NCBI RefSeq assembly: GCF_028610675.1
Contig: NZ_JAQQWS010000021.1
Coordinates: 1-39,511, forward strand
Reading direction: 5' to 3'
Source of the DNA: Alkalihalobacillus pseudalcaliphilus
GTDB taxonomy: Bacteria > Bacillota > Bacilli > Bacillales > Bacillaceae_D
DNA: 39,511 nt
Shown here: piece by piece, positions 33,097 to 39,511 of the stretch
How the letters are laid out: every line of letters starts with the position of its first letter
Numbering within the stretch: the stretch's first letter is position 1
Program-made: the position numbers and the translations under genes
Notes under the pieces: model-generated
What the model was told of the DNA's origin: nothing
Database searches by the model: none
What the model saw: the letters and a program-made list of their open reading frames with translations, nothing else

Positions 33097-34944
33097 ATGT
33101 CTCAAAGCAAGTTTCGTTTCTTGTTCCTTGCATTATTAGCCGGTTTTGTTTTATTCATGGCTGCGTGTAGTGATAATGGAACAGATAGTGAGCCTGGCAA
33201 TGCAAATGAGGATCCAGATACAGAAGATCCCGGTTCAGAAGAGGAAGAAGATAATACCGATGGATTGTATTCCATCGACGATTTTGACCAAACTAAAACA
33301 GGGGGGGACATCATTGATGGTGGTTCGTTAACTTATGGACTTTCGTCAAGTGACCCATTCGAAGGTACTCTTAACTGGGTATTCTACTCTGGTACGTATG
33401 ATGCAGAAATTTTAAATTGGTTTAGTGAAAGTATGTTTACATGGGATGAAACATTTGTTTACACGAATGATGGTGCCGCAACGTATGAAATCGATCCAGA
33501 TGACAATCGTGTCATTACACTTACTATTAAGGATAATGTAAACTGGCATGACGGTGAGCCTGTGACAGCAGAAGATTGGGCGTTTGCTTATGAAGTTATT
33601 GCACACCCAGATTATGATGCTGAGCGCTTTAATGCAACCGTTCGTAATGTAGAAGGTATTATGGATTACCATAATGGTGAAGCTGACTCTATTTCAGGCC
33701 TTGAAATTATCGATGAAAAGACTTTACGCGTTACTTTTGTCAATGCAACACCTTCATTAGTAACTGGTGGGATTTGGTCTTATCCACTTGCGAAGCATAT
33801 TTATGGGGATATCGAAGTAGCAGACATGTCAGCACATGATGCAACTCGTGTCAATCCAATTGGTTACGGTCCATATGTAGTAGACTCAATTGTACCAGGT
33901 GAATCTGTCACCTTAACTAAAAATGAAGATTACTGGAGAGGCGAGCCAGCTTTAGATAACGTAACACTTAGAGTAGTAAACCCTAACGTTGCGATGGAGG
34001 CTTTACGCTCTGGTGAGATTGATATGATTAACTCATTCCCAGCTGACCAGTATGCAGACAATGTTGATGCAACAAACATTGATTGGTTAGGAACTACTGA
34101 TCGTGCTTATACGTATATCGGTTTTAAACTAGGTAAATGGGATACTGAGAACAATGTAGTTGCCTATGACCCTGAAAATTCAAAAATGGGTAGTAAGGAA
34201 TTACGTCAAGCGATGTGGCATGCTGTAGATAATAACGCTGTCGGTGAGCAATTCTATGATGGTTTAAGATGGGCTGGTACGACATTAATTCCACCATCTC
34301 ACTCTGAATATCATGATGCTACTAATCCTGGTCGTGAGTACAATCCTGATTTAGCGAACCAGTTATTAGATGATGCTGGTTTTGTGGATGTTGATGGAGA
34401 TGGATTTAGAGAAGATCAAGATGGCAATGAATTAACGATCAACTTTGCTTCCATGGAAGGTGGAGACATTGCTGAGCCGTTATCCTACTACTATATCCAA
34501 GCGTGGGAAGAAGTAGGTTTACGCGTTCAATTAACGGACGGACGTCTACAAGAATTTAATACATTCTATGAGCGCGTTCAAAATGATGATGAGGCTATTG
34601 ATATTTATCAAGGTGCTTGGGGTGTAGGTATCGATGTTAACCCTCTAAATCTTTACGGTCCAGAAGCAGCACAGAACTATAGCCGTTATGCGACAGATGA
34701 AAACACAGAATTATTATTAAGAGGTATTTCTGACGAAGCATTTGATGTAGATTATCGTATTGATGTATATAATGAGTGGCAAGAATTAATGGTTGAGGAA
34801 GTTCCTGTATTCCCAACTGTATATCGTGCGATTTTATATCCTGTTAATAAGCGTGTAACTAATGCTTATATCGGTGATGGTACAGGAATGTACAGATATC
34901 AAATTGGTGTAACAGAAGATTCGCCAGTTGTTGATGGGCAATAA
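33097..34944 (+). CDS. oppA: Peptide-binding lipoprotein of the ABC transporter (SBP family 5)
   Basis: 615 residues. The lipoprotein signal ends FMAAC with Cys24 as lipidation site; an acidic linker (25-60, mostly Asp/Glu) follows, then an SBP_bac_5 domain with ITLTIKDNVNWHDGEPVTAE and PIGYGPYVV. It captures peptides outside the membrane and hands them to the permeases. The Asp/Glu-rich composition fits an alkaline or saline habitat. The correct start is ATG 33097 behind GGGAGG; the upstream in-frame start at 33028 lies inside the oppC-like gene. A run of seven G occurs at 33301-33307. It could equally be called an AppA-type protein. Confidence 0.93.
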   Translation: MSQSKFRFLFLALLAGFVLFMAACSDNGTDSEPGNANEDPDTEDPGSEEEEDNTDGLYSIDDFDQTKTGGDIIDGGSLTYGLSSSDPFEGTLNWVFYSGTYDAEILNWFSESMFTWDETFVYTNDGAATYEIDPDDNRVITLTIKDNVNWHDGEPVTAEDWAFAYEVIAHPDYDAERFNATVRNVEGIMDYHNGEADSISGLEIIDEKTLRVTFVNATPSLVTGGIWSYPLAKHIYGDIEVADMSAHDATRVNPIGYGPYVVDSIVPGESVTLTKNEDYWRGEPALDNVTLRVVNPNVAMEALRSGEIDMINSFPADQYADNVDATNIDWLGTTDRAYTYIGFKLGKWDTENNVVAYDPENSKMGSKELRQAMWHAVDNNAVGEQFYDGLRWAGTTLIPPSHSEYHDATNPGREYNPDLANQLLDDAGFVDVDGDGFREDQDGNELTINFASMEGGDIAEPLSYYYIQAWEEVGLRVQLTDGRLQEFNTFYERVQNDDEAIDIYQGAWGVGIDVNPLNLYGPEAAQNYSRYATDENTELLLRGISDEAFDVDYRIDVYNEWQELMVEEVPVFPTVYRAILYPVNKRVTNAYIGDGTGMYRYQIGVTEDSPVVDGQ

Positions 34945-34988
34945 TGATAAAGAAAAAAGAAGGATGAGATAAATCTTATCTCAAAATG

Positions 34989-35033
34989 AAAAGCCAGTGA
35001 ATTTTCCTAAGCGAATTTTCACTGGCTTTTTCT
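34989..35033 (+). terminator. Intrinsic terminator of the opp-type operon
   Basis: AAAAGCCAGTGAA (34989-35001) pairs with TTCACTGGCTTTT (35018-35030) and ends in T residues. It lies 45 bp after the binding-protein stop. Confidence 0.92.
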
Positions 35034-35367
35034 ATTATTAGTAGCGTAGAAAACTCTGGCTCTTTCGGTGAGGAAAGAGCTTCAAACGTAGTATTACTTA
35101 AAACCTCAGTTCTGGTAAGTAGTATACGGCTTAACAAACTATGAAGGATGTATACCCACTAAGTGACATAAATAGTTAATTGCACTCTACTTGAAAATGA
35201 AAAGAAGGTGACAGTGAGAGAAGGAATTTCTTTAGAATGAGAGAGTGTGATAGAGTGGGAATACAGTTCATTCATTTTGCGATTAAGGTCAAGGCGAGTC
35301 TTTTAGATGCAAATCAAAACCACCAGGAGTTGGTGGCATTGATTAGAATCACTAATTAAATAACACT
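35034..35367. other. Intergenic region
   Basis: Between the operon terminator and the broken secreted-protein gene. It contains a perfect 8-bp hairpin GCTCTTTC/GAAAGAGC (35059-35080) without a T run, and the terminator at 35311-35336. A 40-codon ORF at 35237-35359 (+) has no convincing ribosome site. Confidence 0.45.
35311..35336 (-). terminator. Intrinsic terminator of the broken secreted-protein gene
   Basis: CCACCA (35320-35325) pairs with TGGTGG (35331-35336); on the minus strand the complement of 35311-35319 reads TTTTGATTT. It lies just beyond the distal stop codon of the broken gene. Confidence 0.6.
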
Positions 35368-35673
35368 CTATGGAATAGGACACACTGATGTACAAGAAAC
35401 TGTACCTCTAAATTCGGCGACATAATGATCTCCAGTATAACGATAGCTAACTCTAGTTAGAGTCCCTCTCCAACCAAGTTCACTGTAAGTAATTGTTTGA
35501 GGGGAGAATGAGTCGAAAGCCCTGTGGACAGTTACAGTTCTAGTTTGTGAATTGACTCCAAAGAGTACTTAATCAGACTTATTGGTTATTGATGCATTCA
35601 TGGTTGCTGGTTCGCTAATAAAGAGAATACTTAGAATAAAACATGTGCTAAGAAAACCTAATTTTTTTAACAT
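35368..35673 (-). pseudogene. Small secreted protein gene interrupted by an in-frame stop
   Basis: ATG 35673 follows a perfect GGAGGTG site and opens a signal peptide (MLKKLGFLSTCFILSILFIS, then EPATMNAS). After 34 codons a TAA (35569-35571) interrupts the frame; the same frame then continues open for 66 codons with QTRTVTVHRAFDSFSP, ITYSELGWRGTLTRVSYRY and EFRGTVSCTSVCPIP before TAG at 35368-35370. The distal part has the Tyr/Gly/Thr-rich, beta-type look of small secreted Bacillus proteins. The intact ribosome site, signal peptide and terminator suggest recent damage by one base change, or a sequencing error. The proximal 34 residues alone would be a bare signal peptide. Confidence 0.65.
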
Positions 35674-35694
35674 ATTAATCACCTCCTTTTATCG

Positions 35695-35723
35695 ATTAAT
35701 GTAATATTCTACATATTAATGTA
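35695..35723. repeat. Two direct ATTAATGTA repeats 20 bp apart
   Basis: ATTAATGTA at 35695-35703 and 35715-35723, upstream of the broken secreted-protein gene, spaced two helical turns apart. They could be an operator or a chance AT-rich match. Confidence 0.3.
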
Positions 35724-35769
35724 AATCCTTATATTTTTGATTTTTTTACAATTACTAGTTATGTGTTAT

Positions 35770-35805
35770 AAAAAAACAAAAAACACAAGCAAATCGCCTG
35801 TGTTT
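35770..35805 (-). terminator. Intrinsic terminator of yvyE
   Basis: AAACACA (35781-35787) pairs with TGTGTTT (35799-35805), with an inner GC pair of stems; a long T-rich run follows on the minus strand. It lies 70 bp beyond the yvyE stop. Confidence 0.7.
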
Positions 35806-35876
35806 CGCGTAAAGTAATACCTTTATAAATCAGATTCTCTCTATATTATTAGATAGATTGTGCAAAAAGGTGTAGG

Positions 35877-36509
35877 TTAAATTATCTTTTCTAAGTAGAT
35901 CTCATCATGAATTTGAATGGTGACTTGCCCGTTCGTTAATTCATTCATCCACTCTGTAAACGGATGATACTCATCTTCTTTTACATATACTTTCACGGTC
36001 ACGTCTTCTAAATAAGAAATTTCTTTGAGTGGATAATGTGACTGTCTTAATTCGTTTTCCACTTTACCTAGCCAGTGATAATCAATGGAACAGTGTACGA
36101 CTTTCATAAGTGTTCGTTCAACAACGCCAACATGGTTAAGCCCCTCACTAACGGAGCTACCGTAAGCTCGAATTAAGCCTCCTGCTCCGAGTTTGATTCC
36201 TCCAAAATATCGAGTTACAACGACAGCGGTATTTTTTAGTTGTCTTTTCTTCAACACTTCTAACATCGGAACTCCGGCTGTTCCGCTTGGCTCCCCGTCA
36301 TCATTGGCTTTTTGAATGTTGTCATGCTCACCAAGAATATAGGCAGAGCAATTATGAGTCGCGTTTGAATGCTTTTTTTTGATCGTGTCTATAAATTGCT
36401 GAGCTTCTTGTTCAGAATTAATTCTAGCAAAATGGGAAATAAATCGAGATTTTTGTATAACTAGTTCATGCTCACCATAACCTTTGACGGTCTTATAAGC
36501 CTCCAGCAT
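35877..36509 (-). CDS. yvyE: YigZ/YvyE family protein (IMPACT-type)
   Basis: 210 residues. It begins MLEAYKTVKGYGEHELVIQK, like B. subtilis YvyE, followed by SRFISH. The UPF0029/IMPACT N-terminal domain carries the family signature NDDGEPSGTAGVPMLEVL with RYFGGIKLGAGGLIRAYGSS; a small C-terminal ferredoxin-like domain follows. The exact biochemical role is unsettled; relatives are linked to translation or proteolysis control. Start ATG 36509 is nine bases after AGGTGAT; GTG 36521 is less likely. The divergent placement next to degS matches B. subtilis. Confidence 0.93.
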   Translation of the reverse strand: MLEAYKTVKGYGEHELVIQKSRFISHFARINSEQEAQQFIDTIKKKHSNATHNCSAYILGEHDNIQKANDDGEPSGTAGVPMLEVLKKRQLKNTAVVVTRYFGGIKLGAGGLIRAYGSSVSEGLNHVGVVERTLMKVVHCSIDYHWLGKVENELRQSHYPLKEISYLEDVTVKVYVKEDEYHPFTEWMNELTNGQVTIQIHDEIYLEKII

Positions 36510-37000
36510 AAAAATGATCACCTGCTTTTTTCATAGTTTTACAAGAATCCGAAATCAATATGTAACAAAGGTTTGTTAGGATAGGCTTGTCGGATAACTT
36601 GTTTGATGGATCGTAGTAAAAATAGGCCATGTTTAATAGAAGAGAATGTTTTTTTGTTTTGGTGGACTTTTATGTGTGGTATTAGAACCTTACTCCTAAT
36701 CATAAGGTAAAAGTTATGTAGGAACAAATTTAAAGGTAGGAATTGGTTTAATTGTCGCATCATTATGCATGGAAGAGTTAAATATTCAATTCTACGTAAT
36801 TATATCCGCTTTATTCGTCATGAACATATTCGTATTAGCATATTTATATCGAATTATGTTTGAAACTAGATAGGATTTTAGTTTTTTTTGGTGTAATATA
36901 AGGATAGCGGAAAGTCTTTCATGTAGCAATGAGGGACAGGGACATAATGTTCATTTGTGACCTTTGACTGATTTCTGGTAAAAAAAGTAGGTGAAAAGGC
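36510..37000. other. Divergent yvyE-degS intergenic region
   Basis: About 490 bp. It contains a possible 34-codon membrane-peptide ORF (36769-36873) and, beyond it, the degS leader with TAATATAAGG near 36894-36903 as a possible -10. No clear DegU-type or sigma-A site can be defended. Confidence 0.4.
36769..36873 (+). CDS. Doubtful 34-residue membrane peptide
   Basis: The frame begins MEELNIQFYVIISALFV and is one hydrophobic helix with acidic start and basic end (YLYRIMFETR). There is no ribosome site before the ATG, and the frame is open further upstream without a standard start codon. Composition alone supports it. Confidence 0.2.
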   Translation: MEELNIQFYVIISALFVMNIFVLAYLYRIMFETR

Positions 37001-38137
37001 TTGAGTGGACAAACAGTACTTGAAGATATAATTGAAAAGACGATACATACTGTAGGGCAAAGTCGTGAGCAGATTTTCGAGATTAGCGAAAAGTCGAGAC
37101 AGGAGTATGTATCTTTACAAAAAGAATTACTTGAAATTCGTTTAAAGGTGACGCGTATCATTGAGAATACGGACAAAACAGAGCTTTACGCAAGATATGC
37201 TCGAAATCGTCTGGCTGAGGTAAGTAAGAATTTTGACCAATACAGCACAAAGGAAGTACAAGCTGTATATGAGCAAGCTAATAATTACCAGGTCGAACTA
37301 GCCGTATTACGACAAGAAGAGCTTCAATTACGTGAAAGACGTGATACAATTGAGCGACGAATTGTTGATTTAGGTGACACCGTGGAACGCGCCGAGCAGT
37401 TAGCAGGACAAATGTCAGTCGTTTATAACTTTTTATCTCAGGATCTAAAACACGTTGGTGAAGTGATCCAAAGTGCCAAGGAAAAACAGGCGTTTGGTCT
37501 GAAGATAATCGAAGCTCAAGAAAGTGAACGTAAGAGACTTTCGAGGGAAATTCATGATGGTCCTGCACAAATGATGGCAAATGTTATGCTTCGTTCTGAG
37601 TTAATTGAACGGATTCATAAAGAAGAAGGTATCGACGAGGCTTTAAAGGAAATTCGTTCACTGAAGGAAATGGTACGCTCTTCATTAGCAGAAGTCAGGC
37701 GTATTATTTATGATTTACGTCCAATGGCACTTGATGATTTAGGGTTAATGCCAACTTTATCAAAGTATTTAAAGAATTTCGAGGAGCACCATCAAGTAAT
37801 CGTTTCTTTTAAGGCACTTGGTAAGGAGCAGAGATTGCCGCAGGAATTTGAAGTAGCGATGTTCCGCTTGGTTCAAGAAGGTATCCAAAATGCAGTGAAG
37901 CATGCAGAACCAGACGAAATACAAGTGAAGATTGAATTCCAGAAAACGAAAGTGATATTGGTTATTAAGGATAATGGTAAAGGCTTCGACCCCTCCTCCG
38001 TAAAAGAAGGTTCATTTGGATTAATGGGAATGAAAGAACGAGTGAATATGTTAAAAGGTGATTTGAATATCCAATCACATTTAAATGTAGGCACTACTTT
38101 ATTAGTGCAAATTCCGCTTATATCTGAGGAAGGTTGA
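37001..38137 (+). CDS. degS: Sensor histidine kinase DegS
   Basis: 378 residues, close to B. subtilis DegS in length and sequence. It is cytoplasmic: a long coiled-coil sensor region (about 1-160; ELYARYARNRLAEVSKNFDQ) is followed by the HisKA_3 dimerisation helix EAQESERKRLSREIHDGPAQ with phospho-acceptor His185, then RRIIYDLRPMALDDLGL and an HATPase domain with DNGKGFD and GLMGMKER. It phosphorylates DegU to control exoenzymes, motility, competence and polyglutamate-type traits. The start is TTG 37001 with AGGTG eight bases upstream. degU follows after a 156-bp gap. Confidence 0.97.
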   Translation: MSGQTVLEDIIEKTIHTVGQSREQIFEISEKSRQEYVSLQKELLEIRLKVTRIIENTDKTELYARYARNRLAEVSKNFDQYSTKEVQAVYEQANNYQVELAVLRQEELQLRERRDTIERRIVDLGDTVERAEQLAGQMSVVYNFLSQDLKHVGEVIQSAKEKQAFGLKIIEAQESERKRLSREIHDGPAQMMANVMLRSELIERIHKEEGIDEALKEIRSLKEMVRSSLAEVRRIIYDLRPMALDDLGLMPTLSKYLKNFEEHHQVIVSFKALGKEQRLPQEFEVAMFRLVQEGIQNAVKHAEPDEIQVKIEFQKTKVILVIKDNGKGFDPSSVKEGSFGLMGMKERVNMLKGDLNIQSHLNVGTTLLVQIPLISEEG

Positions 38138-38293
38138 TATAGAAGTAGTATTGCTCATTTTAGAGAATGATGTAGTAAAGCGACTACAAAAACAAGTAGA
38201 TTCAGCCATAATTCTAACAAAGATTAAGACAATAATTAAGATGTAGCCATTTTTATAAGGAAAACTAACTACATACTCAAAGAGGTGACTGAA

Positions 38294-39001
38294 ATGAATG
38301 AAACCGAAAAAAAGAGCATTCGAATCGTATTAATTGATGACCATCAATTATTCCGTGAAGGTGTAAAAAGAATATTAGCGATGGAAAATGATTTTGAAAT
38401 TGTAGCTGATGGTGAAGATGGTTCACAAGCTGTTCAGTTAGTAGAAGAATATCAACCAGATGTTATTTTAATGGATATTAATATGCCAAATGTTAATGGT
38501 GTCGAAGCAACAAAGTCATTAATTGAGCGTTATCCACATATTAAGGTCCTTATTTTATCCATTCATGATGATGAATCGTATGTAACTCACGTGCTAAAAA
38601 CAGGTGCTGCTGGTTACTTGCTAAAAGAGATGGATGCAGATGCTTTAATTGAAGCGGTTAAAGTTGTTGCTTCAGGTGGTGCTTATATTCACCCTAAAGT
38701 TACGCATAACTTAATCAAAGAGTACCGTCGTCTAGCGACAGAGGATGATGAGCATGAAGAATCAATCGGTTATCGTGAAGTCGAATATCGTAAGCCTCTT
38801 CATATCTTAACTCGTCGTGAGTGCGAAGTTCTTCAATTAATGACGGATGGCCAAAGTAACCGTGCTATTGGTGAAACACTTTTCATTAGTGAGAAAACGG
38901 TCAAAAATCATGTGAGTAACATTTTACAAAAAATGGGTGTTAACGACCGTACTCAAGCAGTGGTTGAAGCAATCAAGAGTGGTTATGTGGTTGTGAGGTA
39001 A
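38294..39001 (+). CDS. degU: Response regulator DegU
   Basis: 235 residues. The receiver domain has the acidic pair Asp15-Asp16 (VLIDDHQLF), phospho-acceptor Asp61 (DVILMDINMP) and the Lys of GYLLKEMD. The LuxR-type DNA-binding domain is at the C-terminus: LTRRECEVLQLMTDGQSN, then FISEKTVKNHVSNILQKMGV. Phosphorylated by DegS, it activates degradative enzyme and biofilm genes and represses motility at high levels. The start is ATG 38294 behind AGAGGTGA; GTG 38285 lies inside that site. The 156-bp gap to degS leaves room for its own promoter, as in B. subtilis. Confidence 0.97.
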   Translation: MNETEKKSIRIVLIDDHQLFREGVKRILAMENDFEIVADGEDGSQAVQLVEEYQPDVILMDINMPNVNGVEATKSLIERYPHIKVLILSIHDDESYVTHVLKTGAAGYLLKEMDADALIEAVKVVASGGAYIHPKVTHNLIKEYRRLATEDDEHEESIGYREVEYRKPLHILTRRECEVLQLMTDGQSNRAIGETLFISEKTVKNHVSNILQKMGVNDRTQAVVEAIKSGYVVVR

Positions 39002-39292
39002 GGAATGAGCGGATGTGGGACAGGCACAGAGGGTGAAGTGAGAAGGCTGAAGTGCTGAGGTCGGAGTTACTGAGGTTGAAGTGTGAAGGCTGAAGTGCTG
39101 AGGCTTGAAGGCTAAATTAGAGGTTCGACGGCCAAGGTACTGAGGTTAATGCTAAAGCAGAGGATGGAATACACTGGACATGGTATTGTTGCCACGCAAA
39201 TGGTTCCTTGCTTAAGACATGCTGTTCATTTTATCTTATACAATTGCTTACCGTATGACTTTTTGAGCTATGTTATATATGAATAATAAGAT
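39002..39292. repeat. Purine-rich degenerate repeat region after degU
   Basis: GAAGGCTGAAGTGCTGAGG occurs exactly at 39042-39060 and 39085-39103 (43-bp period). CTGAGG recurs about five times between 39050 and 39145, among them TACTGAGGTT twice. The composition differs from the surrounding AT-rich spacers. ACTGAGG and AGGTTAATG also occur in the 52-bp units downstream. From about 39170 the sequence is ordinary AT-rich spacer without an ORF. Confidence 0.6.
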
Positions 39293-39336
39293 AAAACCCA
39301 ATTCAAAGCTGATTTTTCGGCTTTGAATTGGGTTTT
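39293..39336. terminator. Strong bidirectional terminator
   Basis: A perfect 17-bp stem: 39293-39309 (AAAACCCAATTCAAAGC) pairs with 39320-39336, loop of 10, with A and T runs at the ends. It may stop degU transcription, 290 bp downstream, or a gene entering from outside the window. Confidence 0.9.
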
Positions 39337-39377
39337 TTAATGACTTTATATATTGTGAGTGATAGATTCAGAAATAA

Positions 39378-39511
39378 AAGGTTAATGTGCAGATACTGAG
39401 GAGAAGAGGGTTAGTATCTGCACAAAGAGGAGGCTAATGTGCAGATACTGAGGAGAAGAGGGTTAGTATCTGCACAAAGAGGAGGCTAATGTGCAGATAC
39501 TGAGGAGAAGA
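39378..39511. repeat. Tandem array of 52-bp hairpin units (right array), running off the end
   Basis: Two full units and part of a third, period 52 bp (TAATG landmark at 39383, 39435, 39487). The arms TGTGCAGATAC and GTATCTGCACA (39386-39396 and 39414-39424) are identical to those of the left array, and the loop is again 17 nt, but its sequence is different (TGAGGAGAAGAGGGTTA). The orientation is the same as in the left array. Confidence 0.97.

Noticed and set aside
33301..33307. Run of seven G in the binding-protein gene as a phase-variation tract
   Set aside because: The run is short, the frame is intact, and nothing in a single sequence shows length variation.
35237..35359. 40-codon plus-strand ORF (MRECDRVGIQ start)
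   Set aside because: No well-spaced ribosome site, no recognisable features, and it overlaps the minus-strand terminator at 35311-35336.
36539..36763. 74-codon minus-strand ORF upstream of yvyE
   Set aside because: No ribosome site and no recognisable protein; it looks like chance open frame in the spacer.

Overview
The window looks like the chromosome of a low-GC Gram-positive rod of the Bacillaceae (Bacillus sensu lato). The genes are AT-rich with strong AAGGAGG-type ribosome binding sites. The right end carries yvyE, degS and degU in the same divergent arrangement as Bacillus subtilis, and the middle is a teichoic-acid-type envelope locus next to a LytR-CpsA-Psr ligase and a CWB2-type autolysin, recalling the tag/gtaB/lyt/deg neighbourhood of B. 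subtilis. Very acidic stretches in the exported proteins would fit an alkaliphile or halophile, but that is only a guess. No rRNA, tRNA, CRISPR array, transposase or prophage gene was seen.

Layout. 1-258: five tandem copies of a 52-bp hairpin unit. 455-4127: two KpsC-like (beta-Kdo-transferase family) glycosyltransferases; the first is fused through a TPR region to a domain with all the sialyltransferase (GT29) motifs. 4150-4851: deoD (-). 5360-6421: a small hypothetical protein, a VanZ-family membrane protein and a 35-residue membrane peptide (+). 6473-9681: an SGNH-hydrolase-like protein and a TPR/InlB-type repeat surface protein (-). 10056-15111: an ExoA-like GT2, a TagG/TagH-type ABC exporter, a CDP-glycerol glycerophosphotransferase, a CDP-alcohol phosphotransferase-like membrane enzyme and TagD. 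15177-17177: a second, divergent glycerophosphotransferase on the other strand. 17681-24157: gtaB, a 953-residue glycerophosphotransferase with large beta-rich N-terminal modules, a GT4 enzyme and a polyprenyl-phosphate sugar-1-P transferase. 24201-27908: a secreted glucosaminidase and an LCP ligase (-). 28759-34944: an Lrp/AsnC regulator translationally coupled to an oligopeptide ABC transporter (D-F-B-C-A). 35368-35673: a small secreted-protein gene broken by an in-frame stop. 35877-39001: yvyE (-), degS and degU (+). 39002-39511: a purine-rich degenerate repeat region, a strong terminator and a second array of the same 52-bp hairpin family.

How the genes may work together (inference). TagD makes CDP-glycerol, GtaB makes UDP-glucose, the sugar-1-P transferase loads the first sugar on undecaprenyl phosphate, the GT2/GT4 enzymes and up to three glycerophosphotransferases build a phosphoglycerol-containing glycan, the TagG/H-type transporter exports it and the LCP protein attaches it to peptidoglycan. 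TagO and TagA homologues are not in the window, so this may be a polymer other than classical wall teichoic acid. The most unusual items are the KpsC-TPR-GT29 fusion, the CDP-alcohol phosphotransferase with Gln in place of its last motif Asp, and the hairpin arrays at both ends of the window.
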